Source: Pseudomonadota bacterium
Lineage (GTDB): Bacteria; Pseudomonadota; Alphaproteobacteria; Acetobacterales; Acetobacteraceae
Length of the DNA stretch: 64,000 bases
Direction: 5' to 3'
NCBI GenBank assembly: GCA_021808055.1
Contig: JAKBCH010000001.1
Location: forward strand, 38,046 to 102,045
In this document: in pieces, positions 53,303 through 63,016 of the stretch
Layout: the number at the start of each line of letters is the position of its first letter
Numbering within the stretch: the stretch's first letter is position 1
Notes under the pieces: generated by a model
The model's input: the letters and a program-made list of their open reading frames with translations, nothing else
What the model was told of the DNA's origin: nothing
Databases searched by the model: none
Translations under genes and position numbers: made by a program

Positions 53303-54100
53303 TCAGTTTATGTTCATCAATCTGTGATATAGCTCTGGGCGGCGGTCGTTCAGATAAGGATCACCAGATCCGCCGGAGGTCTCTTGCCCCTCGATAGTGG
53401 CCGTGATGAGTGCCGGCCCTGCTCCGGCCCGGGCTAAATCTTCGCCACCCGGCCCGGCGATGCAGGTGCCCCCCTGGTATTCCAAGGCGTTTTCAGACCC
53501 GCAAAGCCCCGCGTAAATAATGGTACATTGGTTCTCCAATGCCCGCGTTGGAATCATTAGCCTGGAGACGCGTTCATTTGCGGCGGATTTTGGCAAGGCC
53601 GTTGGCACGATGATGAGTTCAGCTCCGGCGAGAGCGAGGGTGCGCGTCCATTCCGGAAACTCCACATCATAGCAGATGAGCAGGCCAGCTTTCACACCGC
53701 CAATCTCGAAGATTTCCGAAGGTTGTGCACCTTGACGAAACGCAGCACGCTCATCCGCCCCAAAGAGATGGCATTTGCGGTAGAAATGGATATCGCCCGA
53801 AGGTAGGGCGCAAATTGCGGTGTTATAAATTTCACCGCCATCAAGCTCCGGCATACCAGCGGTGATGGCGAGGTTCAATTCACGGGCCATTTTCTGCAAC
53901 GCGGCAGATATGAAGCCGTCGCGCGGTTCAGCCATACGCCGGATGTCATTCCATATTGCATAGCCTGTCACGCTCATTTCTGGCGTAACCAGCAGGTTGG
54001 CGCCAGTTGCCGATGCACTACGCGCCGCCTGCGATATTTGTTCAAGGTTTTTTTCTTTGTTGCAGGAAGCAGGCTGCATCTGCAAGGCGGAAACAATCAT
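53303..54100 (-). CDS. Nitrilase-superfamily carbon-nitrogen hydrolase
   Basis: 265 residues with the catalytic set E41 (LLVTPEMSVTG), K109 (FYRKCHLFG) and C143 (LLICYDVEFPE). Branches of this superfamily hydrolyse amides, including omega-amides. In the Puu pathway a class I amidotransferase-like enzyme (PuuD) removes gamma-glutamate; here this hydrolase is the only amidase near the GS-like ligase and permease, so it may play that part. Follows the permease gene on the same strand, 67 bases away. Confidence 0.85.
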   Translation of the reverse strand: MIVSALQMQPASCNKEKNLEQISQAARSASATGANLLVTPEMSVTGYAIWNDIRRMAEPRDGFISAALQKMARELNLAITAGMPELDGGEIYNTAICALPSGDIHFYRKCHLFGADERAAFRQGAQPSEIFEIGGVKAGLLICYDVEFPEWTRTLALAGAELIIVPTALPKSAANERVSRLMIPTRALENQCTIIYAGLCGSENALEYQGGTCIAGPGGEDLARAGAGPALITATIEGQETSGGSGDPYLNDRRPELYHRLMNIN

Positions 54101-54167
54101 CGTTACACTCTACGATTAGGAGGATGGATGGCGCGACCAGGCAGGAGCAAGGCCGCGCCGCGCGTTG

Positions 54168-55577
54168 TTAATATTCCTCGTCAGCCACATAGCTGCCAAT
54201 GCGCCGGACGAGATCTGGGGCCCGCTTGGCCAGAATGACACCGTAAATAATCGCTAATACCAGGCCGATGGCTGTTGCCATCGGGTAAATATTGTACGGC
54301 GCTGGCTGGCCGGGCTGCACCAGCCCCCAGAGGGGGAATAATGTTAAAAGCACGCCAAGCGCCGGAATGACTCCATGCCGCATGACGCTGAAATCCTCTT
54401 TGTGAAAGCGCAAAATATAGGCCGGCAATGCAATGGTGGTGATGAGGTAGACGAGGATAATAGGGATTGTGCCTAAGGTTCCCGTTTCGCCGAATATCGT
54501 CACAGGGTCGAGATTCCAGCACAGCAAGGTAATCACCAACGCAGCAGAAATATACGCCCACATGGCAACATGCGGCGTTTTGTGCTGGGGATGAATTTTA
54601 CCAAAAAACCTCGGCAGCAAGCCTTCACGGCCCGCGCTGAACAAAATGCGGGCTTGGGAATTGGTTAAGCCCAGAAGGCACGAAAAAATACTGGTGACAC
54701 CTGCAAGATATGCCACGAAAAGAAGTGCAGGTGCAGAACTTTTGATCGCATCGATATAGGGTATCGATGAATTGCCGATGGCCGTGGCATTGTTATGAAA
54801 TGCAATTTCGGTGGAATAGGCCAGAAACACATAAACGATCCCAATCGCGACCGTGCCAGCCATGAGTGCTTTCGGAATATTTTTTCGTGGGTTGGCGGTT
54901 TCCTCCGCCAGAGTGGCTGAATTTTCCCAGCCAACGAAGGAATAAACCGCCAGCGGAAAGCCGAGCCCGATACCCGCGAGGCCGCCCGAGAGATGCGCCG
55001 GAGAAAACGGCGCCCAGCTGAGCGAGCCGCGATTAACCACGAGCATCACCACAGCGCCGATGAGCAGTAATGTCAGCTCAAAATAGAAAAAAATCGCCGC
55101 CCAAGTGGTAGAGATTTTTACCCCCCGGCTCACCAGGAAAGCGCAGATAACGGTCGCGGCGATGCTGAGAATTTGCCACGGAATATTGACGCCTAAAAAC
55201 AGCTTGATCGTGTCATGCGCCCAACCGCCTGAGATGGCCACGATGGCCGCAGCCGCTACGGCATAGCCGCAGACCGTGAAGATCGACGCGGCAGCACCGG
55301 CCGTCGGCCCAAGCCCCATTCCGATGAAGGTAACGAAGGACCCTGTGCTGGGGCGATATTTTGAAAATTCCGCCAGCGTGTTGCCGAGGAACAAAATGGA
55401 AATCATCGCTACGATGATTGTTAAAGGTGCAGCAACACCGGCCCCGCCGACGATAAGACCGAAGCCAAAATAAAAGCTAACGGCCGGCGCGATGTTTGCA
55501 AGAGTTGATGCGACAATCTGAGGCAACCCCAGTTGATTGCGGCTAAGCCGATCGGCTTTGGTTGGTGAGTACGACAA
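54168..55577 (-). CDS. APC-superfamily amino acid/amine permease
   Basis: 469 residues with about twelve membrane helices: VASTLANIAPAVSFYFGFG, GFPLAVYSFVGWENSATLAEET, FFGKIHPQHKTPHVAMW. Fits the amino acid-polyamine-organocation family (PuuP-like). Presumably imports the amine used by the genes around it. It is expressed with the nitrilase-like gene and is divergent in function from the XRE regulator gene, which lies 170 bases away on the same strand. Confidence 0.88.
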   Translation of the reverse strand: MSYSPTKADRLSRNQLGLPQIVASTLANIAPAVSFYFGFGLIVGGAGVAAPLTIIVAMISILFLGNTLAEFSKYRPSTGSFVTFIGMGLGPTAGAAASIFTVCGYAVAAAAIVAISGGWAHDTIKLFLGVNIPWQILSIAATVICAFLVSRGVKISTTWAAIFFYFELTLLLIGAVVMLVVNRGSLSWAPFSPAHLSGGLAGIGLGFPLAVYSFVGWENSATLAEETANPRKNIPKALMAGTVAIGIVYVFLAYSTEIAFHNNATAIGNSSIPYIDAIKSSAPALLFVAYLAGVTSIFSCLLGLTNSQARILFSAGREGLLPRFFGKIHPQHKTPHVAMWAYISAALVITLLCWNLDPVTIFGETGTLGTIPIILVYLITTIALPAYILRFHKEDFSVMRHGVIPALGVLLTLFPLWGLVQPGQPAPYNIYPMATAIGLVLAIIYGVILAKRAPDLVRRIGSYVADEEY

Positions 55578-55747
55578 GGACTGTCTCCCGAATACGACGC
55601 GGCCCGGCTGGCACCCGCCCGGGCCGGACCATGGTTGCAGAAATTATCTATTTTTGGTGCAACGGCTTTACCCTCTTAAAAGGATAGAAGCATATTCTCT
55701 GAGCGAAAATCCGCATGAATTGAGCGGTGGTTAGAATAGTTTCCAAT

Positions 55748-56296
55748 TTAATAGGTTGGAGGCGTCACGGCGCTCAGAATCTCGGCTGGTTCCTCGCCAA
55801 TATTCCGGAAACGATGCGGCTCGCTGCTGTCAAAATAATAACCGTCGCCTTTCTGAAGGATGCTGCTGCGAGCACCGACAGTGATTTCAAGGCTACCCTT
55901 TAGCACCATGCCGGCTTCCTGGGCCTCATGGTGAAACGCATTGCCTGTATCCGCGCCCGGCGCGTAAGTTTCGTGCAGCATTAAAATCTGCCGGTTGGGG
56001 TGATCGATCCCAAGCATTCGGTAAGAGATTGAATTAATATTGCCGATTTCAACGAACTCGTCCGCCCGGTAAAACGGCTTATAGGGCAATTTCGACTGCA
56101 AACCGGAGAAAAATCCGGTCAATGTCGTCCCCAGCGCGTCGAGGATCGCGCTGAGTGTTTCAATCGAAGGGCTCATCCGGTTACGCTCGATCAGCGAAAT
56201 TGCGGAGTGTGAGACACCCGACCTTGCCGCCAACTCCCTTATCCCAAGCTTCCGGCGGGTGCGTAGCTCTCGTAATTTTTCTCCAACCTGCGGCAT
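55748..56296 (-). CDS. XRE-cupin transcriptional regulator (PuuR-like)
   Basis: About 182 residues. An XRE helix-turn-helix (about 3-60; LGIRELAARSGVSHSAISLIERN) is joined to a C-terminal cupin (about 100-182; HHEAQEAGMVLKGSLEI, PHRFRNIGEEPAEILS). PuuR and similar regulators of amine catabolism have this form and sense the substrate in the cupin. ATG at 56296 with GGGGA a few bases before; the frame opens at 56335. Divergent from the HisD-like gene, with about 110 bases between. Confidence 0.87.
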   Translation of the reverse strand: MPQVGEKLRELRTRRKLGIRELAARSGVSHSAISLIERNRMSPSIETLSAILDALGTTLTGFFSGLQSKLPYKPFYRADEFVEIGNINSISYRMLGIDHPNRQILMLHETYAPGADTGNAFHHEAQEAGMVLKGSLEITVGARSSILQKGDGYYFDSSEPHRFRNIGEEPAEILSAVTPPTY

Positions 56297-56406
56297 AATA
56301 ATCCCCAAGAATGGTGAGAATACTAGACTATCCATATTTTCTGGATTGTGAAGCCCCTCGCTCTGGCCGATGTCTTAGAAAATCTGCTGCCAAAAGGATT
56401 ACGAGT

Positions 56407-57690
56407 ATGGCGATCTCCACTCCTGCATTGCCCTCCGGTGTAAGCTTCATCAAAGCGCCCGCCCGCAACGCGGTGACTGACAACGCAGCCATAGAAACCA
56501 AAGTCAAAGACATCATCGCCGCTGTGCGCGCGGAAGGCGATGCGGCCCTCCGCCGCTTTTCCCTGGAATTCGACCGTGCCTCGCTTGAGCATTTCGAGGT
56601 CTCGCTGGAAGAACGCGAGGCGGCGGTTGCCAACCTCGACCCACAGACGCGCCAGGATACGGAATTCGCAATCAGCAATGTCCGGCGCTTTGCCGAGGCG
56701 CAGCGCGGCACGATGCACGACCTGGAGGTGGAAATTCTTCCCGGCGTGCATCTCGGGCATCGCACCATCCCCATCCAGCGTATCGGCGCTTATGTGCCCG
56801 GCGGGCGTTACCCGCTGCTCTCGGCGCCGGTTATGACCATCGTGCCCGCGCGTGTGGCCGGGTGCGAAGAGGTGATCGCTTGCCTGCCCCCCGGGGCGAA
56901 TGAGGCGGTTATCGCGGCGTGCCATCTCTCCGGCGCCACGCGCATCTTCCGTGTTGGCGGCGCCCAGGCGATTGCCGCCATGGCCTATGGCACGGAGACG
57001 ATTCCCGCGGTGGACAAGATCGTGGGGCCAGGAAATGCGTTTGTAAACGAAGCCAAGCGTCAGGTCTTCGGGCCGGTCGGAATCGATCAATTGGCTGGGC
57101 CATCTGAGATTTACACCGTCGCGGACTCAACCGGGGATGCCCGCATGATTGCGACCGACCTTCTGGCGCAGGCGGAACATGATGTGCGCACACGGGTGGG
57201 GCTGATCACCACAGACCGTAATTTAGCGGAAGCGGTAGAGTTGGAAGTGTCAAGGCAACTGGAAACCCTACCCACAGCGGACGTTGCCGGCCCGGCCTGG
57301 CGCGACTACGGCGAAATCGCCCTGTGTGAAACTGAGGCGGCGATGATTGCCTATTCAGACATCATCGCCGCCGAGCATTTGCAAGTTCATGCCATAAATC
57401 CAAAAGAACTGGCTTTGAAACTGCGTAATTACGGCTCATTGTTTATCGGCACGTTGGCGAGTGTTGTGTATTCAGACAAATGCAGCGGCACCAACCATAC
57501 TTTGCCGACCATGGGTGCTGGCCGATATACCGGCGGCCTTTGGGTAGGGGCTTTTCTAAAAACCTGCACACATCAATGGATGGAAGAAAAGGGCGTGGCC
57601 CTGGTAGCCCCCCCCGCGATGCGCCAAAGTGCGGCAGAGGGATTGGAAGGCCACCGGCGCGCCGCGGCGTTCAGGTTCAAGCCTCAATAA
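56407..57690 (+). CDS. Histidinol dehydrogenase paralogue
   Basis: About 427 residues of the HisD fold: PGGRYPLLSAPVMT, VGPGNAFVNEAKR, zinc-site AQAEHD, catalytic AAEHLQVH (Glu, His), SDKCSGTNHTLPT. The active-site set looks intact. The gene is not among his genes but in a catabolic cluster behind a PuuR-like regulator. HisD homologues outside histidine synthesis oxidise alcohols such as dihydroxypropanesulfonate (HpsN), so it may oxidise an amino alcohol to the acid. True HisD cannot be excluded. ATG 56407, AAGGA at 56394. Confidence 0.8.
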   Translation: MAISTPALPSGVSFIKAPARNAVTDNAAIETKVKDIIAAVRAEGDAALRRFSLEFDRASLEHFEVSLEEREAAVANLDPQTRQDTEFAISNVRRFAEAQRGTMHDLEVEILPGVHLGHRTIPIQRIGAYVPGGRYPLLSAPVMTIVPARVAGCEEVIACLPPGANEAVIAACHLSGATRIFRVGGAQAIAAMAYGTETIPAVDKIVGPGNAFVNEAKRQVFGPVGIDQLAGPSEIYTVADSTGDARMIATDLLAQAEHDVRTRVGLITTDRNLAEAVELEVSRQLETLPTADVAGPAWRDYGEIALCETEAAMIAYSDIIAAEHLQVHAINPKELALKLRNYGSLFIGTLASVVYSDKCSGTNHTLPTMGAGRYTGGLWVGAFLKTCTHQWMEEKGVALVAPPAMRQSAAEGLEGHRRAAAFRFKPQ

Positions 57691-57743
57691 TATCCTCCAC
57701 CCGCCACAGGATACGACCCGCGGCAGGTGGAGAGTTTAACCGT

Positions 57744-58892
57744 TTAGCCGAAGCAGGCTGCCAGCAACGGCGGCAGATTTTCGCGGGTGAGTGTAACCGG
57801 GTTGCCGCCAGCCGAAGGGTCTTTGAGCGCACCTTCAAGCAGAGCCGTCATGTCGGGCGAGGTAACCCCCAACGCCCGCAGATTGGCCGGGATACCGAGC
57901 GTGGCATTCAGCCCGGCGACGAAGGCGCAGAAACCGTCAAACCCGCCCTCAATTTGCAAATACCGCGCCGCCGCCTCTATCTTTTGCTCAATTGCGGGAC
58001 GGTTGAAGTGCAGCACCGGCAGCATCACCGCTGCGTTAGTGGTGCCGTGATGAGTGTTGTAGAGCGCGCCGACGGGGTGGCTGATGGCATGGATAGCCCC
58101 TAGTCCCTTCTGGAACGCAACCGCCCCCATCATCGCCGCCGCCATCATCTGCGCGCGGGCTTCCAGGTCTTTGCCATCGGCATAGGCGCGGGGCAGATAT
58201 TCCTTCACCAGCCGCATACCCTCCAGCGCAATACCCTGTGACATGGGGTGGAAAAACGGCGAGGAATAAGCCTCAAGGCAATGGGCAAACGCATCCATGC
58301 CTGTGCCCGCCGTGATGGCCTTGGGCATGCCCACGGTCAACTCCGCATCCGCGATGACGGTAACGGGCAGAATTTTGGGATGGAAGATGATCTTCTTCTC
58401 ATGCGTGACAGAGTTGGTGATCACACCTGCCCGCCCAACTTCGGATCCTGTGCCAGCGGTGGTCGGCACGGCGATGATCGGCGCAATGGCGGAGGCGTCT
58501 GCGCGCGTCCACCAATCGCCGATATCCTCGAAATCCCAGATCGGACGGGTCTGGCGGGCCTGGAACGCGATGAGCTTACCAAGGTCGAGCCCGGAACCGC
58601 CACCGAAAGCAATCACCCCGTCATGCCCGCCCGCAATGAAGGCTTTGATGCCGGCTTCAAGGTTTTTTTCGTTCGGGTTGGGGTCAACATCGGCGAACAA
58701 GGCCCGCCCAAGCCCGGCTGCTTCCATAATCCCTAATGTGCTGGTGGTAACCGGCAGGGTGGCGAGGCCGCGATCTGTTACCAACAGCGGGCGCTTGATT
58801 CCGGCCGCTTCGCAGGCGGCGGCAAGCTCCTGAATGCGCCCCGCGCCAAACCGGATGGCGGTGGGGTAAGACCAATTTGCGGTGAGGGTCAT
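57744..58892 (-). CDS. Iron-containing alcohol dehydrogenase
   Basis: 382 residues, family III ADH: NAD-site GGGSGLDLGK, TTAGTGSEV, metal ligands in GMDAFAHCLEAY, AISHPVGALYNTHHG. The second helical domain has all the metal-binding histidines. Oxidises alcohols or reduces aldehydes. Convergent with the HisD-like gene and three bases downstream of the aldehyde dehydrogenase, with which it shares an operon. Confidence 0.9.
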   Translation of the reverse strand: MTLTANWSYPTAIRFGAGRIQELAAACEAAGIKRPLLVTDRGLATLPVTTSTLGIMEAAGLGRALFADVDPNPNEKNLEAGIKAFIAGGHDGVIAFGGGSGLDLGKLIAFQARQTRPIWDFEDIGDWWTRADASAIAPIIAVPTTAGTGSEVGRAGVITNSVTHEKKIIFHPKILPVTVIADAELTVGMPKAITAGTGMDAFAHCLEAYSSPFFHPMSQGIALEGMRLVKEYLPRAYADGKDLEARAQMMAAAMMGAVAFQKGLGAIHAISHPVGALYNTHHGTTNAAVMLPVLHFNRPAIEQKIEAAARYLQIEGGFDGFCAFVAGLNATLGIPANLRALGVTSPDMTALLEGALKDPSAGGNPVTLTRENLPPLLAACFG

Positions 58893-58895
58893 GCG

Positions 58896-60272
58896 TCAGG
58901 CCTTCTTTTTGAGATGATACGATTTCGGGCGGGTCAGCGCCATATAGCCCAGCACCGAGAGGCCCGCGCCACGGCCGGTGTCCTTACAGCCGGTCCAGCA
59001 GAGTGCGGGGTCGAGATAGTCGCAACGGTTCTGGAACACTGTGCCCGTTTCCAACCGCGCGCCAATCGCCTCGGCGGCGGCTGAATCCGCTGTCCAGATC
59101 GAAGCGGTGAGGCCGAAATCACTATCGTTCATCAGCTTTATGGCTTCTTCGTCGTCTTTTACCTTCATGATGCCCACAACCGGGCCAAAGGTTTCCTCGC
59201 GCATTACACGCATCGCGTGGGTGACGTTTGTGAGGATTTGGGGGGTGACATAAGCGCCACCATCATCAGCCGCCATGGTGGGGATATGGGCAATGGCACC
59301 CTCGGCAACAGCTTCGGCGACTTGCTCGCGCACGGTGTTCGCAAAACGGATATTGGCCATGGGGCCGATGGTGGTTTCAGCCTCAAGCGGGTTGCCGAGT
59401 TTAAGCGCCTTCACCCATGCCACGGCTTTTTCAACGAAGGCGTCAAACAGGCTCTCATGCACATAAATACGTTCGATACCGCAGCAGCACTGGCCGGCAT
59501 TGAACATGGCGCCGTCCATGGCACCATCCACCGCGGCGTCAAGATCGGCATCGGCTCTTATGTAGGCAGGGTCTTTGCCGCCAAGCTCGGTCGCGACATT
59601 GATGAACGTGCCCGCCGCCGCCTGCTCGATAGAAGCACCGCCGCGCACGGAGCCGGTGAAGTTGACGAAATTAACGTGACGGCCGGAGATAAGTGCAGCC
59701 GAACCCGCATGGTCGAGGAAGATATTGTCGAACACATCAGCCGGAATCCCGGCTTCATGGAACGCTTCGGCCAGATGCTCGCCAACCATCAAGGTTTGTT
59801 CTGCATGTTTGAGCAGCACAACATTGCCAGCAACAAGCGCCGGGGCAATGGTGTTGATGGCGGTCATATAGGGGTAGTTCCAGGGGGCGATAACCAGCAC
59901 GACGCCCAAAGGCTCGCGGGCAATCTGGCGCAAAGCCGCTGCACTGTTCTCAATCACCATCGGCTTGAGCGAGTCCGCCGCGATGTCGCACATATAATCC
60001 GTCCGCTCCTTGAAGCCGCGAAATTCACCGCCATAGCGCACAGGGCGGCCCATTTGCAGGGCAAGTTCACGGGTCATACGCTCGGTCTGTTCGCCGATGA
60101 GGTTGACCGCTTTACGCACCAAGGCGATGCGCTCATCCAGCGGACGTGCGGCCCAGGCTTTTTGCGCCTTGCGCATGGCGCTGGCCTTGGCGATGGCCGC
60201 TTCCGGCGATGCCGGCTGGCGCCGGGCAACCACGGCACCGTCAATCGGGGAAATACAAGTCAGCTCTTTCAT
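58896..60272 (-). CDS. Aldehyde dehydrogenase of the amine cluster (PuuC-like role)
   Basis: About 458 residues. APWNYPYMTAI, VATELGGKDPAY with the base Glu, and NAGQCCCGIERIY with the nucleophile Cys are visible. The C-terminus is short and typical of succinic-semialdehyde-type enzymes. Possibly oxidises a gamma-glutamyl aldehyde. Start ATG 60272; a GTG at 60293 is also possible. Its start region meets the GS-like stop. Confidence 0.88.
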   Translation of the reverse strand: MKELTCISPIDGAVVARRQPASPEAAIAKASAMRKAQKAWAARPLDERIALVRKAVNLIGEQTERMTRELALQMGRPVRYGGEFRGFKERTDYMCDIAADSLKPMVIENSAAALRQIAREPLGVVLVIAPWNYPYMTAINTIAPALVAGNVVLLKHAEQTLMVGEHLAEAFHEAGIPADVFDNIFLDHAGSAALISGRHVNFVNFTGSVRGGASIEQAAAGTFINVATELGGKDPAYIRADADLDAAVDGAMDGAMFNAGQCCCGIERIYVHESLFDAFVEKAVAWVKALKLGNPLEAETTIGPMANIRFANTVREQVAEAVAEGAIAHIPTMAADDGGAYVTPQILTNVTHAMRVMREETFGPVVGIMKVKDDEEAIKLMNDSDFGLTASIWTADSAAAEAIGARLETGTVFQNRCDYLDPALCWTGCKDTGRGAGLSVLGYMALTRPKSYHLKKKA

Positions 60273-60273
60273 A

Positions 60274-61638
60274 TCAGCATCTTTCAAAACCACGAGAAAT
60301 TTCCCAATCCGTTACCACGGCATCGAACTCTTCCTGTTCAACCTCCGCGGCACGGGTATAGTGATCGATCACGTCATCGCCCATGGCAGCCCGCAACATG
60401 GCGGAGTGGCGCAGCGTTTCGGTGGCGGCGCGCAGCGTCCGGGGAATTTCACCAACCTGCTTTTGGTCGTAGAGGTCCCCGCCAGTTGGTGGAGGCAAAG
60501 CCAGTTCTTGCTCAATGCCTTTGATGCCCGCCGCCAGGAGTGCGGCTTGCGCGAGATAGGGGTTCACATCAGACCCGGGAATACGGCACTCAATCCGCAC
60601 CGCTTTGCTTTCTGCACCGCAGAGGCGAAAGCCCGCCGTGCGATTATCAACCGACCAGACCACTTTGGTGGGGGCGAATGTGCCTTTGCGGAAGCGTTTA
60701 TAACTGTTGACGTTGGGGGCCATGAAGTACGTGTATTCGGGCGCATAGCGCAGAAGCCCGGCGATAAACTGATCCATGAGCAGAGACATGCCAAGCGGCC
60801 GGTTTTTATCATGAAAGGCGTTGTCGCCATCTTTGAACAGAGAACAATGAATATGGCTGGAGGAGCCAACTTTATCGGCCCGCCATTTTGGTAAAAACGT
60901 AGCGCTAACGCCCTGCTGCCAGGCAATTTCCTTGGTGGCGTGTTTGGCGATGGTGTGCTGCTCGGCGCAAAGCATCGCGGGGCCGTAGCGCAGGTTCAGC
61001 TCCTCCTGGCCGGTTTCAGCTTCGCCTTTGGTGCATTCAACCTCTATGCCCGCCGCATAGAGGCTGTTGCGCAAACGGCGCATCACCGGTTCTTCCTTCG
61101 TGGTTTGGAAGATATGGTAATCCTGATTATAGCCGCCTACAGGGGTGATGTTTCGAAAGCCATTTTTACGATTTTCATCGGCTGTGCCTTCAAAAAGAAA
61201 AAATTCCAACTCCGTCGCCATCATCGCTTCATAGCCGCCCAATGCGGCCAGGCGCTCTACCTGGCGCTTGAGAATCTGGCGGGGCGAATGTGCCACAGGT
61301 GCATGGGTATGGTGATCAACGATATCGCACAGCACCATCGCCGTGCCTTCAAGCCAGGGCACCATGCGGAAGGTGGTGATATCCGGGTGCATCGAATAGT
61401 CGCCGTAGCCATTCTCCCAGGAGCTTGAGCGATAGCCGCCCGGCGTTGACATCTCTAAGTCTGTGGCAAGCAGATAGTTGCAGCAATGCGTTTCATGAAT
61501 GGCATGCTTGATAAAATTGCGTGCATGAAAACGCTTACCCATCAGTCTGCCTTGCATATCCACCAGGCAGACAAGAACAGTATCAACCTCGCCCGACTCA
61601 ATTTTTTGGATGATCTCACTCATCTTCTCTTGGGACAT
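60274..61638 (-). CDS. Glutamine-synthetase-like gamma-glutamyl ligase (PuuA-like)
   Basis: About 454 residues of the GSI-like family used in amine catabolism. ATP/metal-site ELEFFLFEG, QEELNLRYGP, GSSSHIHCSLFKDG, NRTAGFRLCG, RIECRIPGSDVNPYLA. Its length is close to PuuA (about 470), and an adenylylation-type end is not evident. It would add gamma-glutamate to an amine. First gene of the leftward operon (GS-like, ALDH, Fe-ADH). ATG 61638. Confidence 0.88.
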   Translation of the reverse strand: MSQEKMSEIIQKIESGEVDTVLVCLVDMQGRLMGKRFHARNFIKHAIHETHCCNYLLATDLEMSTPGGYRSSSWENGYGDYSMHPDITTFRMVPWLEGTAMVLCDIVDHHTHAPVAHSPRQILKRQVERLAALGGYEAMMATELEFFLFEGTADENRKNGFRNITPVGGYNQDYHIFQTTKEEPVMRRLRNSLYAAGIEVECTKGEAETGQEELNLRYGPAMLCAEQHTIAKHATKEIAWQQGVSATFLPKWRADKVGSSSHIHCSLFKDGDNAFHDKNRPLGMSLLMDQFIAGLLRYAPEYTYFMAPNVNSYKRFRKGTFAPTKVVWSVDNRTAGFRLCGAESKAVRIECRIPGSDVNPYLAQAALLAAGIKGIEQELALPPPTGGDLYDQKQVGEIPRTLRAATETLRHSAMLRAAMGDDVIDHYTRAAEVEQEEFDAVVTDWEISRGFERC

Positions 61639-62127
61639 ATTTCGCAACTTTCAGCTATTTCAACGCGGTTCAAAGAGGACAGCGCGGCATACATACGCTC
61701 ATTTTTCTGAGCCTGGCATCGCCTCAACGGCGGGTAAAATTTTGCATCGCAGTCTCTCCCAGGAAAGATGGCGTTTTTTTCAATCTATCTGCCCTATCCC
61801 GGCGGGAGGCGCAACTGGCCCTACCGCCACGACTCATCGCGGGATACCGTCGAAAGCCGGCAAATCTATGCACGTCCACTCCCATAAGGGTGAGCTTAGG
61901 TGTTTTGCAGCCAGCCGGGAAGGCCCTGCCTCATAACCTCACGCTCCATTGCCCCCCCGCAAAACGCATGACGTGAGAATGTGTTGAATTAGGAATCAAT
62001 ATGGTGTTCTCTTCCGCGGCACAGGAATAAGCGGCCCAAACAATCTCCGAAACAGGAGGAAAAACTGGCCGGGCTGAACGCGAGCGGAACCAAGCCGCGC
62101 GCGATGGGTTGCAACGCAGGAGATGCT
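61639..62127. other. 489-bp divergent intergenic region
   Basis: No gene is supported. The stretch separates the GS-like operon (left) from the phosphotransferase/oxidoreductase operon (right), so it must hold two promoters, and binding sites for the PuuR-like regulator could lie here, but I see no convincing palindrome. AGGAGA at 62118-62123 is the ribosome binding site for the next gene. Confidence 0.5.
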
Positions 62128-63009
62128 GTGAACAAGCAGGACAGGCTCATTGCCAAAGCTATGGGACTACCGGTTTGGTCCGCGCCGCGAGACCCGCAGG
62201 TTTTGAAAGGCGGTATCACCAACGTCAACATTAAGTTGTGGGACGGCGACAGCGCCTTTGTTGTGCGCATAGGTGGCGACATCGAAACGCATTTGGTCAA
62301 GCGCTTCAATGAGCAAGCCTGCCACCGCGCAAGCGAAGCGGTGGGGCTGTCACCGCGAATCGTTTATGCCGATAAAAATACGCTCGCCATGGCGTATATC
62401 GATGGAAAGACGCTTGACGCGCAAAGCATCGCGCAACCAGAGATGCTTCCGCGTGTTGCGGCGTTGCTGCGCCGGTTGCATCAGGATGCAACACGGAAAC
62501 TTCGCGGTCCGGTGGTGATGTTCTGGGTGTTTCATGTCTTGCGGGATTACGCGGCACAACTGCATGAAAACGCAAATTACCGTGCTGATCTGGTATACCT
62601 GATGCCAAAGGCCGAACGTCTGGAGCGCGCGGTTGGCCCAGTGGACATCACGCTCGCGCATAATGACCTTCTACCTGCAAACCTTATCGATGCCGCCGAC
62701 CGGCTCTGGTTGATTGATTGGGATTATGGCGGGTTCAATACGCCGTTATTCGACCTCGCGAGCGTTGCCTCGAACTGCACATTTTCCGATGAATTTTCTG
62801 TGCAGCTGCTCGAAGCCTATTACGAGACCTCTGTAACTGCTGAGCTGTGGCGCCGGTTCCAGGCAATGGTCTGCGCCTCGCTTTTACGGGAAACGCTGTG
62901 GAGCATGGTTTCTGAAATCTCATCCAAGATCGATTTCGATTACCGCGCCTATACCGCAGAGTACCGCGCGCGATTTGACGCCGCTTTTGCCAATTTCATC
63001 ATGCTATGA
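62128..63009 (+). CDS. Choline/ethanolamine-kinase-like phosphotransferase
   Basis: About 293 residues of the APH/choline-kinase fold: GGITNVNIKLWDG, VRIGGDIETHLVKR, Brenner motif LAHNDLLPANLI with catalytic Asp, and metal-binding LIDWDYGGFN. Likely phosphorylates an amino alcohol. GTG 62128 is chosen because AGGAGA lies just upstream; an ATG at 62104 precedes that site. The oxidoreductase starts seven bases after its stop, so they share an operon. Confidence 0.82.
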   Translation: MNKQDRLIAKAMGLPVWSAPRDPQVLKGGITNVNIKLWDGDSAFVVRIGGDIETHLVKRFNEQACHRASEAVGLSPRIVYADKNTLAMAYIDGKTLDAQSIAQPEMLPRVAALLRRLHQDATRKLRGPVVMFWVFHVLRDYAAQLHENANYRADLVYLMPKAERLERAVGPVDITLAHNDLLPANLIDAADRLWLIDWDYGGFNTPLFDLASVASNCTFSDEFSVQLLEAYYETSVTAELWRRFQAMVCASLLRETLWSMVSEISSKIDFDYRAYTAEYRARFDAAFANFIML

Positions 63010-63016
63010 GGACAAA

